Shown piece after piece: positions 34,533 to 46,031 of a DNA stretch of 64,000 bases. The stretch covers positions 1-64,000 of the forward strand of contig NZ_JACVOY010000010.1 of the NCBI RefSeq assembly GCF_018882185.1, written 5' to 3'. The position numbers and the translations under genes are program-made. The DNA comes from Polynucleobacter sp. AP-Latsch-80-C2 (GTDB lineage Bacteria; Pseudomonadota; Gammaproteobacteria; Burkholderiales; Burkholderiaceae). Each line of letters opens with the position of its first letter. The first letter of the stretch is position 1. Under the pieces are notes generated by a model. It was not told the origin of the DNA. It was given only the letters and a program-made list of their open reading frames with translations, and made no database searches.

Positions 34533-37500
34533 TTAAATGAGAGACCGATGTAAGTTTTGCAAAGAATAAACCTCGAGCGATTCTCTATTGCCGTTTTGGG
34601 AAGCCATTAATCCATCCATCACCGCCCTAGCCGCACTAATCGTCGTGTAGTAAGTGACGTTGTTAGCTTGAGCGCTGGTACGAATCGAACGTGAATCAGC
34701 TATGGCAGTCCGGGTCTCATCGACAGTAGTAAATACCAATGAAATTTCACCATTTTTGATTAAATCGACTATGTGAGGGCGACCATCCTTAACCTTATTT
34801 ACAACGCGCACAGGCAATCCCGCTGCCTCAATCGCAGCAGCAGTTCCTTTGGTAGCCACCATTGGGAAGCCCAATTGATGAAGTAACTTAGCAACCTCAA
34901 CTGCTTTAGGCTTGTCACTATCCTTAACGGTAAGAACAACAGTACCGCTCTTAGGTAACTTAATGCCAGCACCTAGCTGAGATTTGAATAAGGCTTCACC
35001 AAAGGTATTACCTACGCCCATGACCTCGCCTGTGGAGCGCATCTCAGGCCCCAAAATTGGATCAATTCCAGGGAACTTATTGAATGGAAATACTGCCTCT
35101 TTCACAGAGAAATATGGTGGCTTAACTTCTGCCTTAATACCCTGTTGATCGAGAGTTTGACCCACCATGCAACGCGCTGCAATCTTAGCTAATTGCAATC
35201 CTGTAGCTTTAGAGACGAAAGGTACTGTACGAGAGGCTCGTGGGTTTACTTCCAAGACATAAATAACATATTTGCCATCCACGTTCTGAATTGCAAATTG
35301 CACATTCATTAAACCAATCACATTCAAGCCTTTTGCCATGGCTGCAGTTTGGCGCTTAATCTCTTTAACTGTTTCATCGGAGAGGGAGTAAGGCGGCAAT
35401 GAACATGCTGAGTCACCTGAATGAACACCAGCCTGTTCAATATGCTCCATTACACCGCCGATAAATACGCGTGAGCCATCGCTAATACAGTCAACATCAC
35501 ACTCAATCGCGTCATTCAAGAAGCGATCCAGTAAAACGGGTGAATCATGTGATACCTTAACTGCCTCACGCATGTAACGCTCAAGATCACGGCCGTCATG
35601 AACTATTTCCATGGCGCGTCCACCCAATACATAAGATGGGCGAACAACCAATGGATAACCAATCTCTTCTGCAAGCTTCAATGCTTCATCTTCTGCTCTA
35701 GCTGTGCGATTGGGCGGCTGACGCAGACCCAAATCTTGCAATAGCTTTTGAAAGCGCTCACGGTCTTCAGCCGCATCAATCATGTCAGGTGAGGTGCCAA
35801 TGATGGGGACGCCGTTACGCTCCAAATCCAAGGCCAATTTCAAAGGAGTTTGACCGCCGTATTGAACAATCACGCCCTTTGGTTTTTCCTTAGCAACGAT
35901 TTCTAAAACATCTTCCAGAGTTAAGGGCTCAAAATATAAGCGATCGGAAGTGTCATAGTCTGTGGATACCGTCTCTGGATTGCAGTTGACCATAATGGTT
36001 TCATAACCATCATCACGCATAGCTAAGGCAGCGTGTACGCAGCAATAGTCAAATTCAATACCTTGACCAATACGGTTTGGACCCCCACCCAGCACCATGA
36101 TCTTATCTCTATTGGTGGGCTGTGATTCGCACTCGCCATGTTCAGCTTCATAGGTTGAATATAGGTATGCGGTATTAGTCGAGAACTCGGCAGCGCAGGT
36201 ATCAACCCGCTTGTAGACAGGGACGACCTTTAGGCGATGACGCGCAGCGCGAACGGAAGAGGCATCTACGCCTAGCAATTTTGCGAGACGACGATCTGAA
36301 AAACCTTTTTGTTTTACAGCGCGCAATTCTGCAGCAGATAGACTATCGATCTTGCGGAGTTTTAATTCAGTCTCCGTCGCAATGAGGTCTTCGATTTGCT
36401 CTAAAAACCATGGGTCGACTTTTGTTTCGCTGTAAATTTCATCTAAGCCCATGCCCATGCGGAATGCATCAGCCAAGTACCAAATGCGATCAGGACCAGG
36501 CTCACCAATTTCTTGAATGATGTCATCGAGATCCGTTGAAACTTCATCTAGACCATCAACGCCAACCTCTAGACCGCGTAGTGCTTTTTGGAAGGATTCC
36601 TGGAAAGTGCGGCCAATGGCCATTACTTCACCAACAGATTTCATTTGGGTGGTTAGGCGTGAATCTGCTTGAGGGAACTTCTCAAAGGCAAAACGCGGGA
36701 TCTTCGTTACAACATAATCAATTGAGGGCTCAAAGGATGCCGGCGTAGCGCCACCAGTGATGTCATTTTTCAATTCATCTAAGGTATAGCCAACCGCTAA
36801 TTTAGCCGCTATCTTGGCGATAGGAAAACCGGTTGCTTTAGATGCCAAAGCAGATGAACGTGAAACACGAGGATTCATCTCGATCACGATCATGCGACCA
36901 TCTACTGGGTTGATAGAGAACTGAACATTTGAACCGCCCGTGTCCACTCCAATTTCACGCAGTACTGCTATTGACGCATTTCGCATCAATTGATACTCTT
37001 TATCCGTCAGAGTTTGTGCTGGAGCTACGGTAATCGAGTCACCGGTATGCACGCCCATCGGATCTAAATTTTCAATCGAGCAAACAATAATGCAGTTATC
37101 GTTACGATCCCGCACCACTTCCATCTCAAATTCTTTCCAACCCAACAATGACTCTTCAATGAGAAGTTCGCGTGTTGGGGATAAATCAAGACCCCGCTTG
37201 CAGATTTCTTCAAACTCTTCGCGGTTATAGGCAATACCACCACCAGATCCACCCATCGTAAAAGAAGGACGAATCACAACTGGGAAACCCAGGCTGCCAG
37301 TTTCTTGTTGAATACGCTGTTGCACTTCATGGGCTTCATCCATGGAATGTGCAATGCCTGACTTAGCAGAGCCTAAGCCGATTTTCGTCATAGCATCTTT
37401 AAATTTCTGACGATCTTCCGCTTTGTCAATCGCCTCTGGTGAGGCACCGATCAGCTCGCATCCATATTTTTCTAAAACACCATGGCGATGAAGATCCAAA

Positions 37501-37796
37501 GCGCAATTAAGTGCAGTTTGACCACCCATCGTCGGCAAAATCGCATCAGGGTTCTCAGTAGCAATAATCCGCTCTACTACTTCCCAGGTTATTGGCTCGA
37601 TATAGGTAACATCAGCCATCTCTGGGTCAGTCATGATGGTTGCAGGATTGCTGTTTACCAAAATAACTTTATAGCCCTCATCACGCAAAGCTTTACATGC
37701 TTGAGCGCCAGAGTAATCAAACTCGCATGCCTGACCAATCACAATAGGGCCGGCACCAATAATTAGGATACTTTTAATGTCGCTACGCTTAGGCAT
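34533..37796 (-). CDS. carB: Carbamoyl-phosphate synthase large subunit
   Basis: The product is 1087 residues, the usual size. It has two homologous ATP-grasp halves (for example [20 protein letters not shown] near the N-terminus and [20 protein letters not shown] in the middle) and a C-terminal MGS-like regulatory domain (about 950-1087). It makes carbamoyl phosphate for arginine and pyrimidines with CarA. The start overlaps the carA stop in TAATG, giving coupled translation. Confidence 0.98.
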   Translation of the reverse strand: MPKRSDIKSILIIGAGPIVIGQACEFDYSGAQACKALRDEGYKVILVNSNPATIMTDPEMADVTYIEPITWEVVERIIATENPDAILPTMGGQTALNCALDLHRHGVLEKYGCELIGASPEAIDKAEDRQKFKDAMTKIGLGSAKSGIAHSMDEAHEVQQRIQQETGSLGFPVVIRPSFTMGGSGGGIAYNREEFEEICKRGLDLSPTRELLIEESLLGWKEFEMEVVRDRNDNCIIVCSIENLDPMGVHTGDSITVAPAQTLTDKEYQLMRNASIAVLREIGVDTGGSNVQFSINPVDGRMIVIEMNPRVSRSSALASKATGFPIAKIAAKLAVGYTLDELKNDITGGATPASFEPSIDYVVTKIPRFAFEKFPQADSRLTTQMKSVGEVMAIGRTFQESFQKALRGLEVGVDGLDEVSTDLDDIIQEIGEPGPDRIWYLADAFRMGMGLDEIYSETKVDPWFLEQIEDLIATETELKLRKIDSLSAAELRAVKQKGFSDRRLAKLLGVDASSVRAARHRLKVVPVYKRVDTCAAEFSTNTAYLYSTYEAEHGECESQPTNRDKIMVLGGGPNRIGQGIEFDYCCVHAALAMRDDGYETIMVNCNPETVSTDYDTSDRLYFEPLTLEDVLEIVAKEKPKGVIVQYGGQTPLKLALDLERNGVPIIGTSPDMIDAAEDRERFQKLLQDLGLRQPPNRTARAEDEALKLAEEIGYPLVVRPSYVLGGRAMEIVHDGRDLERYMREAVKVSHDSPVLLDRFLNDAIECDVDCISDGSRVFIGGVMEHIEQAGVHSGDSACSLPPYSLSDETVKEIKRQTAAMAKGLNVIGLMNVQFAIQNVDGKYVIYVLEVNPRASRTVPFVSKATGLQLAKIAARCMVGQTLDQQGIKAEVKPPYFSVKEAVFPFNKFPGIDPILGPEMRSTGEVMGVGNTFGEALFKSQLGAGIKLPKSGTVVLTVKDSDKPKAVEVAKLLHQLGFPMVATKGTAAAIEAAGLPVRVVNKVKDGRPHIVDLIKNGEISLVFTTVDETRTAIADSRSIRTSAQANNVTYYTTISAARAVMDGLMASQNGNRESLEVYSLQNLHRSLI

Positions 37797-38989
37797 TATT
37801 TGCCCTCCTTCTTGGCAGCATTCATTAGCTCCACAAATCGATCAAATAAATAGGCAATATCATGAGGTCCAGGTGAGGCCTCAGGGTGCCCTTGAAAACA
37901 GAGTGCTGGTTTATCTTTCCAGGCCAGCCCTTGCAAGGAGCCATCAAACAAGGAAACGTGCGTTACGCGAATATTGTCTGGCAAAGTATTAGCATCCACT
38001 GCGAAGCCATGATTCTGAGAGGTTATTGCAACCTTTCCAGAATCCAAATCTTTTACGGGATGATTTGCGCCGTGATGACCAAACTTCATCTTTAAGGTTT
38101 TTGCACCGGCTGCCAGTCCCATGATCTGGTGCCCTAAGCAAATGCCAAAGGTAGGTATACCTTTTTCAATAATTTCTTTTGCAGCGTCAATGGCATAGGT
38201 ACACGGCTCAGGATCGCCGGGGCCATTTGAGAAAAATACGCCATCAGGATTCATGGCCAACACTTCAGCAGCCGTAGTTTGCGCAGGTACAACCGTTAAC
38301 TCACAACCACGCTCAGTAAGCATGCGCAAAATATTTCGCTTAACACCAAAATCATAGGCAACTACTTTTTTAGTCGGCTTAGTTTTATCTAACGTTCTAT
38401 AGGCAGGTTTGCCATCAGGACCATGAAGATCCCACTCTGCTTCACGCCACTCGTAGGAATTTTTAGTACTAACCACTTTTGCAAGGTCTAAGCCGGCCAT
38501 ACCTGGGAATGCTTTGGCTAAATCAAGCGCCTTCTTGCCTAATACTTCGTAATCATCACCAAGTTTTCCAGCAACAATAGCGCCAGATTGGGCACCTTTA
38601 TCACGCAGGATGCGAGTTAATTTCCGAGTATCAATCCCTGAAATACCAAGAACACCAGCCTGAGTGAGGTAGTGATCTAAACTGCTTTCAGAGCGGAAAT
38701 TGGAAACACGCTTAGGGAGGTCTTTAATAACAAGGCCAGCGGCATGCACCTGATCTGACTCTGCATCTTGCGCATTTACTCCTACATTACCAATATGCGG
38801 GTAGGTCAAGGTCACAATTTGACGGGAGTAACTAGGATCAGTAATGATCTCTTGATAGCCAGTTAAAGCGGTATTGAAAACAACTTCACCGGTAGTTTCG
38901 CCAGGGGCGCCAATACTAAATCCGGGAAATATCGTACCGTCGGCTAGTGCCAACACGGCGGGGGGAAAAGAAGGAAGCAAGGGTGACAA
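37796..38989 (-). CDS. carA: Carbamoyl-phosphate synthase small subunit
   Basis: The product is 397 residues. The C-terminal class I glutamine amidotransferase has nucleophile Cys in [12 protein letters not shown] and the late His/Glu in [12 protein letters not shown]. It supplies ammonia from glutamine to CarB. No ATG fits the family N-terminus; the start is probably TTG at 38989, with GGAG five bases upstream. A GTG eleven codons further in is the alternative. Confidence 0.97.
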   Translation of the reverse strand: MSPLLPSFPPAVLALADGTIFPGFSIGAPGETTGEVVFNTALTGYQEIITDPSYSRQIVTLTYPHIGNVGVNAQDAESDQVHAAGLVIKDLPKRVSNFRSESSLDHYLTQAGVLGISGIDTRKLTRILRDKGAQSGAIVAGKLGDDYEVLGKKALDLAKAFPGMAGLDLAKVVSTKNSYEWREAEWDLHGPDGKPAYRTLDKTKPTKKVVAYDFGVKRNILRMLTERGCELTVVPAQTTAAEVLAMNPDGVFFSNGPGDPEPCTYAIDAAKEIIEKGIPTFGICLGHQIMGLAAGAKTLKMKFGHHGANHPVKDLDSGKVAITSQNHGFAVDANTLPDNIRVTHVSLFDGSLQGLAWKDKPALCFQGHPEASPGPHDIAYLFDRFVELMNAAKKEGK

Positions 38990-39217
38990 ACCATCTCCAG
39001 TCCCTGCTCCATCCGACGCTCAAAACCCCCAAAAATACCAACCCGGGGCTTGTTTATGCGGGAGGTGAGTGTCTTTAAGCGCTAGGGTATTTATTAAGTT
39101 TCGAACCTTGCAATGATACCAGTTTTGCTCGTAAACCCTTGAATCCCTGCTTAACTGGCCCTCCAAGCTAGCCATCCACTCCAAACACTGAATAGGATGA
39201 GGCGGTTACCCCAAAAA

Positions 39218-41101
39218 CTAGGTCTTAGCGCCAGCCTCAATAATGGTCTTAATCTGAGCTAAAACCGTCTGATCTTCCATGGTGCTGATATCGCCAGGAT
39301 CCCGACCTTCCGCAACCGCTTGCAATGCCCTACGGACAATCTTGCCAGAGCGTGTTTTAGGAAGCGCAGAGACAACATAAACGCGCCCTGGACGAGCAAT
39401 CGCACCCAGAGTGTTATCAACAGTTTTCATGCACTCAGCTTCAAGTGTTGCTGTATTTAAAGAATCTTTAGGAATCACAAATGCAATTGCAGCCTGACCT
39501 TTGAGCTTATCTTCAATGCCGACTACAGCCACTTCGGAGATGTTGGGATGGCTAGAGATACTCTCTTCAATCTCCCGAGTTCCAAGGCGATGTCCAGCAA
39601 CGTTAATCACGTCATCAGTACGTCCTAGAATAAAGAAATAACCATCTTTATCTTTAATTCCCCAGTCAAAAGTTGAGTAAATAATCTTGCCGGGAATCGT
39701 TTCCCAATAAGTGCTGACAAAGCGCTTGTCATCACCCCAAACAGTTTGCATGCAACCTGGAGGCAATGGACCTTCAATGGCAATAACGCCTTTTTGATCG
39801 GGGCCCAATTCCTCGGAGCTAGCATCATCTAACAGCTTCATGTTGTAACCAAAGGAAGGAACGCCTGGTGATCCGAATTTGTGTGGCATGACTTCCACGC
39901 CACGTTGAATCGCCAGCATTGGCCAACCGGTTTCGGTTTGCCAGTAGTTATCGACAATCGGTTTCTTGATAGCATCATGAATCCATGTTGCCGTTGGCTC
40001 ATCCAATGGTTCGCCTGCTAAAAACAAAGCTCGTAACGATGACAAATCATATTTTGTTAGGAAAGCAGGATCCTGTTTTTTCAGAACGCGAACTGCCGTT
40101 GGCGCAGAGAACATCACTGAAACTTTGTATTTCTCAACAAGCTCCCACCAAATACCTGCGTCTGGCCTCAGCGGAGTACCTTCATACATGATTGTTGCCA
40201 TACCACTAAGCAGTGGCGCATAAATAATGTAGCTATGCCCTACTACCCAACCAATATCGGACGTACAAAACATCGTTTCACCAGCATTACCAGTAAAAAT
40301 ATGTTTCATGGATGAGGCTAGAGCAACGGCATATCCACCCGTATCACGCTGAACACCCTTTGGTTTTCCAGTCGTACCTGAGGTATATAAAATATAGGAT
40401 GGATGGGTTGCTTCAACCCATTCAATTGGCACAATGTCATTCAAATGCTTTTGACGCTCAGCTGCATAATCAAGATCACGTCCAGCAATCATGGTGTATT
40501 CCGTTAAGCCGCGATTCACAATCAAGACTTTTTCTGGCTTATAGCCTGCCAAAGTAATGGCTTCATCCAATAGAGGCTTGTAAGGAACAGCCTTTCCGCC
40601 ACGTGCTCCAGCTTCAGCGCAAACTACCATCTTGGGTTTTGCATCATCAATCCGGGATGCTAGGCTGTGGGAAGCAAATCCGCCAAATACAACTGAATGA
40701 ATAGCGCCTATCCGAGCACAGGCCAACATTGCAAAGCAGGCTTCAGCAATCATTGGCATGTAAATCAGCACACGATCACCCTTACCGATGCCGTTGGCCT
40801 TATAAATTGCAGCCATACGATTAACTTCCTCATATAGCTCTTTATAGGTATATGCCTTTTCTTGGTTTGTTTCTGTTGAAACGGCCACCAATGCAATTTG
40901 ATCTGGACTCTCTTTAGCGTGACGATCAACTGCGTTGTAGCAAAGATTTGTTAAACCACCCTCGAACCATCTAGCAAATGGCGGGTTTGCGTAATTCAGA
41001 ACTTTTTCGAAAGGTTTTTCCCAGTGAATTAACTTTGCCTGTTCACCCCAGAAACCATCCGGGTCTTTAATCGAGCGTTCGTGATGAGCTTTGTAGGACA
41101 T
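39218..41101 (-). CDS. prpE: Propionyl-CoA synthetase (propionate-CoA ligase)
   Basis: The start is ATG 41101 (MSYKAHHERSIKDPDGFW), as in the family; the frame is open upstream but that part runs into the mltD region. The product is 627 residues. Adenylate-forming motifs are YTSGTTGKPKGVQRD, DNYWQTETGWP and RTDDVINVAGHRLGTREIEE, and the C-terminal lysine is in PKTRSGKIVRR. FARWFEGGLTNLCYNAVDRH near residue 45 is typical of PrpE and not of acetyl-CoA synthetase, although PrpE enzymes also accept acetate. No other prp genes are nearby. Confidence 0.88.
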   Translation of the reverse strand: MSYKAHHERSIKDPDGFWGEQAKLIHWEKPFEKVLNYANPPFARWFEGGLTNLCYNAVDRHAKESPDQIALVAVSTETNQEKAYTYKELYEEVNRMAAIYKANGIGKGDRVLIYMPMIAEACFAMLACARIGAIHSVVFGGFASHSLASRIDDAKPKMVVCAEAGARGGKAVPYKPLLDEAITLAGYKPEKVLIVNRGLTEYTMIAGRDLDYAAERQKHLNDIVPIEWVEATHPSYILYTSGTTGKPKGVQRDTGGYAVALASSMKHIFTGNAGETMFCTSDIGWVVGHSYIIYAPLLSGMATIMYEGTPLRPDAGIWWELVEKYKVSVMFSAPTAVRVLKKQDPAFLTKYDLSSLRALFLAGEPLDEPTATWIHDAIKKPIVDNYWQTETGWPMLAIQRGVEVMPHKFGSPGVPSFGYNMKLLDDASSEELGPDQKGVIAIEGPLPPGCMQTVWGDDKRFVSTYWETIPGKIIYSTFDWGIKDKDGYFFILGRTDDVINVAGHRLGTREIEESISSHPNISEVAVVGIEDKLKGQAAIAFVIPKDSLNTATLEAECMKTVDNTLGAIARPGRVYVVSALPKTRSGKIVRRALQAVAEGRDPGDISTMEDQTVLAQIKTIIEAGAKT

Positions 41102-41129
41102 GTTCAACCTAAATAAAAAGTGACTGAAA

Positions 41130-42560
41130 TTACTGTTTTTTGCTAGCTCCCTTGCCGCTGGAGTTAGTCGAACTACCATTTTTCGCAGATTTTGCAAGCC
41201 CTGTCGATGCGGATTTATGCTGAGATGCAGCATTATTTTGAGAAGAAATACCCTTAGAGCCAGCTTTCTCAATGGTTTTTACTTGCTTCACAGGGGTACA
41301 CTTCACCGGTTTCGCTCCTTTTACGACCTTTGTAGGCTTGGCACATTTATTAGGAGGCGGTGGTGGCGGGGGCTTTTCAAGACTCAGACTGGCATTTTCA
41401 GCCATAGCGGTCGACACATCCCCTACCCGGCCGCTAGTCTTGGGAACAATCAAGGTTGATCCGGCTTTAATACGCATGCCTCTGGGTATGCCATTCATAT
41501 TGCGTAGCACCTCTGGATCAACCCCTAAGGTTTTTGCTGCCTGATCAAGGCCCTCCGTTTTGGCTACCTTAACTGCTGTCCACGATGCAAGGGGTTTTGT
41601 GTAATTCTTAAGGTTGTCCTGAAAAATCTCGGCATGAGCAAAAGGAAGCAGTATCTGCTGATTGGCATTACTCAAAATCACAGGTTTATTAAATGAGGGG
41701 TTGAGATTCTGGAACTCTTCAGCTGGAATCTCCGCCAATTTAATGACAAGCGCCACATCAATGTCATTACCCACATCTACAGCGACAAAGTACGGGTGAT
41801 TCTCTAGCTCAGGCAAAACAATTCCGTAGGCGTTAGGATCGAGAACGATTTGTCGATAGGCCATTAACTTTGGGACGTAGTTTCGAGTTTCCTGAGGCAT
41901 TGTTAGACTATCGTAGTCGGTCGGTAATCCGGCTGCAATGTTGCGTTTTTGAGCTTTGGATATATTTCCGGCACCCCAGTTGTAGGCAGCTAAGGCGAGC
42001 TCCCAGCTACCGAATTGATTATGTAAACGCTGTAGATAATCTAATGCTGCATCGGTCGACTGCAATACATCTCTGCGTTCATCCCTAAAAACATTTTGCG
42101 TTAACCGAAAGTCTTTTCCAGTTGCAGGCATAAATTGCCAAAGACCTACCGCCTTTGCGCTAGATTTTGCGTTGGTAACAAAGGCGCTCTCAACAAAAGG
42201 TAGGAGCGCAATTTCGGTAGGCATATTGCGCGCATTGACTTCCTGAACAATATAAAAAAGATATCTTGATGATCGCGCCATTGAGCGATGAACATAGTCA
42301 GGTCTAGCACTCAGCCATCGCACCTGCTCAATCTCCAGCGGGGTATTCATGGGTTCCATCTGAAACCCATCTCGTATACGTAGCCACAGGTTATCTGATG
42401 GGGCATATACCTTACTGACGGATTGATTCTGCAGGTTTACACGTGCAGCTTTTGATGCCTTGGTATTGGTCTTGGTAGGAGTATCAGAAGACCAATCACC
42501 AGTACTTGCGCAGCCCGATAGAAAAACAGCCAGCGTCAATACTGACATTAACAAACGCAT
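41130..42560 (-). CDS. mltD: Membrane-bound lytic murein transglycosylase D
   Basis: The product is a 476-residue lipoprotein: the lipobox FLSGC places the lipidated cysteine at 17. The SLT domain has the catalytic glutamate in LLPFVESAFVTNAKSSAKAVGLWQF and the AYNWGAGN motif. A LysM-like repeat lies at about 330-375. The C-terminal 90 residues are proline, lysine and serine rich (PPPPPPPNK) and probably disordered. It cleaves peptidoglycan in the periplasm. Its start overlaps the gloB stop, and the mltD-gloB order is conserved. Confidence 0.93.
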   Translation of the reverse strand: MRLLMSVLTLAVFLSGCASTGDWSSDTPTKTNTKASKAARVNLQNQSVSKVYAPSDNLWLRIRDGFQMEPMNTPLEIEQVRWLSARPDYVHRSMARSSRYLFYIVQEVNARNMPTEIALLPFVESAFVTNAKSSAKAVGLWQFMPATGKDFRLTQNVFRDERRDVLQSTDAALDYLQRLHNQFGSWELALAAYNWGAGNISKAQKRNIAAGLPTDYDSLTMPQETRNYVPKLMAYRQIVLDPNAYGIVLPELENHPYFVAVDVGNDIDVALVIKLAEIPAEEFQNLNPSFNKPVILSNANQQILLPFAHAEIFQDNLKNYTKPLASWTAVKVAKTEGLDQAAKTLGVDPEVLRNMNGIPRGMRIKAGSTLIVPKTSGRVGDVSTAMAENASLSLEKPPPPPPPNKCAKPTKVVKGAKPVKCTPVKQVKTIEKAGSKGISSQNNAASQHKSASTGLAKSAKNGSSTNSSGKGASKKQ

Positions 42561-43369
42561 TAGAAACGATCTTTCCAGGCGCGAATGACCGCTAGAACAT
42601 GGGCTGTTGTGGGTAAATCTGTTTCACCAGAAATATCTTTAGCTGCTGCAATAACATCAGCTTGATCACAGCGCATGAATGGATTGACTTGCAACTCCTG
42701 ACCAATCGTAGTCGGCAGGGTTGGTAAATTTTGAGCTCGTAATGCTTGAGCCTTTTCAAACCAAGAAATAAGATTCGGATTATTTGGCTCTACCGCTAAC
42801 GCAAAGCGAATATTGGATAAGGTGTATTCATGAGTGCAGTACACCAGAGTGTTCTTCGGTAATGCGGCAAATTTTGCTAAGGAATGACTCATTTGCGTTG
42901 GGCTCCCCTCAAATAGCCGACCGCATCCGGATGCAAATAATGTATCGCCACAAAAAAGCATTGGCTCTACAACATTGGCCTGCATATTGGCAAAATACGC
43001 AATGTGGCTTAAGGTGTGCCCTGGAACTTCAAAGACTTTAAAGCTGATGCGTGGCTCTGCTATCTCAATCTTGTCCCCTTCCATGGCAACTTGTGTGCGC
43101 CCTGGAATTTCGTTATGCGCAGGACCATAGACTGGAATAGTGGCGCCTAAACTGCGCAGTAGATCCAAGATTCCACCAGTGTGATCAGCGTGATGGTGTG
43201 TAATTAAAATGCCGGAGAGAGATAATTTTTCTTGCTCAAGGTAACGCAAAACAGGAGCAGCATCACCCGGATCGACAATAAGCGCTGATTGACCATCATG
43301 GATGCACCAGATGTAATTGTCATCAAATGCCGGTATCGGCCAAACTTGCAATAAAGTATTCTTCTCCAT
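42560..43369 (-). CDS. gloB: Hydroxyacylglutathione hydrolase (glyoxalase II)
   Basis: The product is a 269-residue metallo-beta-lactamase fold. The metal motif is THHHADHTGG (57-66), with GHTLSH, FCGDTLFASGCGRLFEG and CTHEYTLSN as in GloB. It hydrolyses S-lactoylglutathione in methylglyoxal detoxification. Only six bases separate its start from the divergent methyltransferase start. Confidence 0.95.
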   Translation of the reverse strand: MEKNTLLQVWPIPAFDDNYIWCIHDGQSALIVDPGDAAPVLRYLEQEKLSLSGILITHHHADHTGGILDLLRSLGATIPVYGPAHNEIPGRTQVAMEGDKIEIAEPRISFKVFEVPGHTLSHIAYFANMQANVVEPMLFCGDTLFASGCGRLFEGSPTQMSHSLAKFAALPKNTLVYCTHEYTLSNIRFALAVEPNNPNLISWFEKAQALRAQNLPTLPTTIGQELQVNPFMRCDQADVIAAAKDISGETDLPTTAHVLAVIRAWKDRF

Positions 43370-43375
43370 AGAGCG

Positions 43376-44179
43376 ATGATACCAACCCCACCCATTCCGA
43401 TTCAGCCCCCCGCACCCCCATGGAGCTCATGGGAGCGCTGGTTGCAATCGCCCCCAGGTCAATATGTACTGAATTGGGAGCAAACGTGTTTTGATCGCAT
43501 AGTCGATAACGTGTTTGGGTTCCATGCATTACAAGTGGGACTTCCGCAAATCAATGCATTACGAGAAAACCGCATGCCTTTGCATGTGTTATTACTGCAC
43601 GCCAATGACAATATTGAGTTACGGGCCAACCCTTCCTGGCACTTCATCAATGGAGAGAGCGCAGAACTCCCATTTGCTAGTGAAAGTATCGATTTAATTG
43701 TTATACCCCATGTATTAGAGTTCGCCGCTGACCCTCACCAAATACTGCGCGAGGTGGATCGAGTGCTTCGGCCCGAAGGACGACTCGTTATTTCAGGATT
43801 CAACCCAGCCAGCCTTTGGGGTGCACGTCAATACATCAGCAGGTTAATAGGTACGCCCTATCTCCCCAGGGACGGACAATTTATTGGGCTCATGCGCATC
43901 AAGGATTGGTTGCAATTACTCAATTTTTCACTCGATCGTGGCCACTTTGGATGTTACAAATTACCTCTTCAAGGTCAAGGAATTGCCAGAATGGATTTTT
44001 TGGAACCCATGGGTAATCGCTGGTGGCCCATTTTTGGTGCAGTATTTATCGTTTCAGCGATCAAGCGCCACCAAGGGATTCGCTTAATTGGCCAGGTGCA
44101 AACTAGCCTAATTCCTTCAATTGCACCCTTAAGTCCTGCTGCAGAGCAAGGCAATCTTAATAAAGACCCATTACAGTAA
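43376..44179 (+). CDS. Class I SAM-dependent methyltransferase
   Basis: The product is 267 residues. It has the Rossmann-type core [48 protein letters not shown] typical of methyltransferase domain 11, although the glycine-rich motif I is weak. The N-terminal segment [15 protein letters not shown] is shared by the proteins at this locus in other proteobacteria (yafS position between gloB and rnhA). The substrate is unknown. It is four bases upstream of rnhA, so it is co-transcribed. Confidence 0.85.
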   Translation: MIPTPPIPIQPPAPPWSSWERWLQSPPGQYVLNWEQTCFDRIVDNVFGFHALQVGLPQINALRENRMPLHVLLLHANDNIELRANPSWHFINGESAELPFASESIDLIVIPHVLEFAADPHQILREVDRVLRPEGRLVISGFNPASLWGARQYISRLIGTPYLPRDGQFIGLMRIKDWLQLLNFSLDRGHFGCYKLPLQGQGIARMDFLEPMGNRWWPIFGAVFIVSAIKRHQGIRLIGQVQTSLIPSIAPLSPAAEQGNLNKDPLQ

Positions 44180-44183
44180 GGCC

Positions 44184-44633
44184 ATGCCCCATTCCGCCCA
44201 CCATATCGTGATATACACCGATGGCGCCTGTAAAGGCAATCCCGGACCAGGCGGCTGGGGAGCCGTTTTACGCTCTGGAAAGCATGAAAAACACCTTCAT
44301 GGCGGGGAAAAGCACACTACCAACAACCGTATGGAAATCAGCGCCGTGATCTTCGCACTTCGGGCCCTCAAACAGCGTAGCTCCGTAGAGCTTTGGACTG
44401 ACTCCCAATATGTCCAAAAAGGGGTGACTGAATGGCTTGAGGGTTGGAAAAAACGAGGCTGGAAGACTGCCAGTAAAGATCCCGTGAAGAATGCTGATTT
44501 ATGGCAAGAATTAGACGCCCTGCTCCCCGATCACGATATCTCTTGGCACTGGGTTCGTGGGCATAACGGACATCCTGGGAATGAGCTGGCCGATCAATTG
44601 GCTAATAAAGGGGTGGAGGAGTTTTTACTATAA
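44184..44633 (+). CDS. rnhA: Ribonuclease HI
   Basis: The product is 149 residues. The catalytic acids are Asp13 in [16 protein letters not shown], Glu51 in MEISAV, Asp73 in WTDSQYV and the late Asp in NELADQLAN. It cuts RNA in RNA-DNA hybrids. It normally neighbours dnaQ; here a two-gene RND efflux system lies between them. Confidence 0.97.
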   Translation: MPHSAHHIVIYTDGACKGNPGPGGWGAVLRSGKHEKHLHGGEKHTTNNRMEISAVIFALRALKQRSSVELWTDSQYVQKGVTEWLEGWKKRGWKTASKDPVKNADLWQELDALLPDHDISWHWVRGHNGHPGNELADQLANKGVEEFLL

Positions 44634-44744
44634 GGCAAATAGCCCCAGCAGCCTTCGCTCCTGGGCCGCTTATGAGAGAATGCACTTGCGCTATAACGAT
44701 CAAAAACCCCATTAGAATCCTAAAAAACCAAGAAAAACGAGACC

Positions 44745-46031
44745 GTGTCAAAAATTGAATCTACGCTGAATAAATTACCAGCCAAAGTTTTCCAGCTATT
44801 CGCTATTGCTAAGTCAAGCCTGTGCGCGTTATGGCAAAAATTATTGCCTCGCTTACCGCGCATTACCTTTTCATCTGCGAAGTCTTTTGTTCTGAAATTT
44901 AAATGGCGCATCTTGATAGCGCTGATTGTGTTGTACGCAGGGTCTAAGACCTACGATTACTTTTTTCCAGCATCCGATAAGGCGGGTAGCCCAACTACGG
45001 TTACTACTATCGTGGTGGATAAAAAGGATATTCCTCTCATTATTGAAGCTACCGGAACCATTGTTTCAAATGCCATTGTCGATATTAGGCCAATGATTAC
45101 CAATACGGTGGTCAAAATCAATGTCAAGGATGGTCAAGAGGTTAAAGCTGGGGATTTACTTTTTACACTAGATGATCGCAATGACAAGGCAAACTACGAA
45201 AAGCTGAAAGCCCTAGCAGACGATGCGCAAAGCCAATACATCCGCGCAAAAGAGCTGGTTGCTAAAAATTTCATTTCTAAGGCAGGTTTAGAAACTTCGG
45301 CCGCAAATGCCAAGTCCACACTGGCAGCGGCACGAGCAGCAGAAACCCAGCTATCCTTTGATTTCATCCGCTCCCCGATTGATGGGCGCGCGGGAATTGT
45401 GAATGTATTCCCAGGCTCGCTCGTACAAGCCAGTAACGTTGTTACTACAGCCACAAGCTCGACTGCAACATCCAGTGTTGGAGCGATGGTTACCATTACA
45501 CAGCTCAACCCCATTAATGTTCAGTTTGTTATTCCTGAAAAGGACATTCCCGTTTTGCTTGAGAATCAGCTTGATGGCGAGCCTATGTCCGTCCAAGTAA
45601 CTGTTGGTGATTCTGGCAAAAAGACCTACGAAGGTAAGGTTCTGGTGATTGATAACCAGGTTGATCCATCTATTGCAGCTGTCAGGGTGAAAGCCCAGAT
45701 TCCGAATGTCGCAATGACATTACTGCCAGGCCAGTTTGCGCGTGTTTCCTTGGTCGCAAATACCTTGAAAGATGCGCTTTCTGTTCCCTCTCAAGCAATC
45801 ATCATGAATCCAAGAGGAAGCATTGTATATACGATAGATAAAGATGGAAAAGCTGTTTCCAAGCCGGTAAAAGTGATTTATGAATACCAAGGTTCTTCCG
45901 TGATTACTGGTATTGAAGCTGGCGACAAGGTAGTTGTTGAAGGGAAACAAAACCTGCGACCTGGAAGCAAGGTGCGCGAAGCTAAGCCTGAGACTACCCC
46001 CAATAACAATCCTGCGACAGAGAAAAAATGA
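44745..46031 (+). CDS. RND efflux periplasmic adaptor subunit
   Basis: The product is 428 residues from a GTG start at 44745; no ATG fits. The membrane-fusion-protein pattern is clear: IVSNAIVDIRPMITNTVVKINVKDGQEVKAGDLLFTLDDR (lipoyl half), a short hairpin with AETQLSFDFIRSPIDGRAGI, and a beta-barrel and proximal domain with LPGQFARVSL and IEAGDKVVVEGKQNLRPGSKV. A single membrane anchor lies at about 54-72, preceded by an unusual basic N-terminal extension of about 50 residues. It links the RND pump to an outer-membrane channel, which is not encoded here. Confidence 0.9.
   Translation: MSKIESTLNKLPAKVFQLFAIAKSSLCALWQKLLPRLPRITFSSAKSFVLKFKWRILIALIVLYAGSKTYDYFFPASDKAGSPTTVTTIVVDKKDIPLIIEATGTIVSNAIVDIRPMITNTVVKINVKDGQEVKAGDLLFTLDDRNDKANYEKLKALADDAQSQYIRAKELVAKNFISKAGLETSAANAKSTLAAARAAETQLSFDFIRSPIDGRAGIVNVFPGSLVQASNVVTTATSSTATSSVGAMVTITQLNPINVQFVIPEKDIPVLLENQLDGEPMSVQVTVGDSGKKTYEGKVLVIDNQVDPSIAAVRVKAQIPNVAMTLLPGQFARVSLVANTLKDALSVPSQAIIMNPRGSIVYTIDKDGKAVSKPVKVIYEYQGSSVITGIEAGDKVVVEGKQNLRPGSKVREAKPETTPNNNPATEKK

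Noticed and set aside
38990-39217. Possible regulatory leader before carA
   Set aside because: The gap was read for a leader peptide, riboswitch-like fold or clear promoter; nothing convincing was visible, only ordinary intergenic sequence.
41217-41544. Two open frames opposite the mltD tail
   Set aside because: They mirror the low-complexity proline/lysine-rich coding of mltD and have no independent support.
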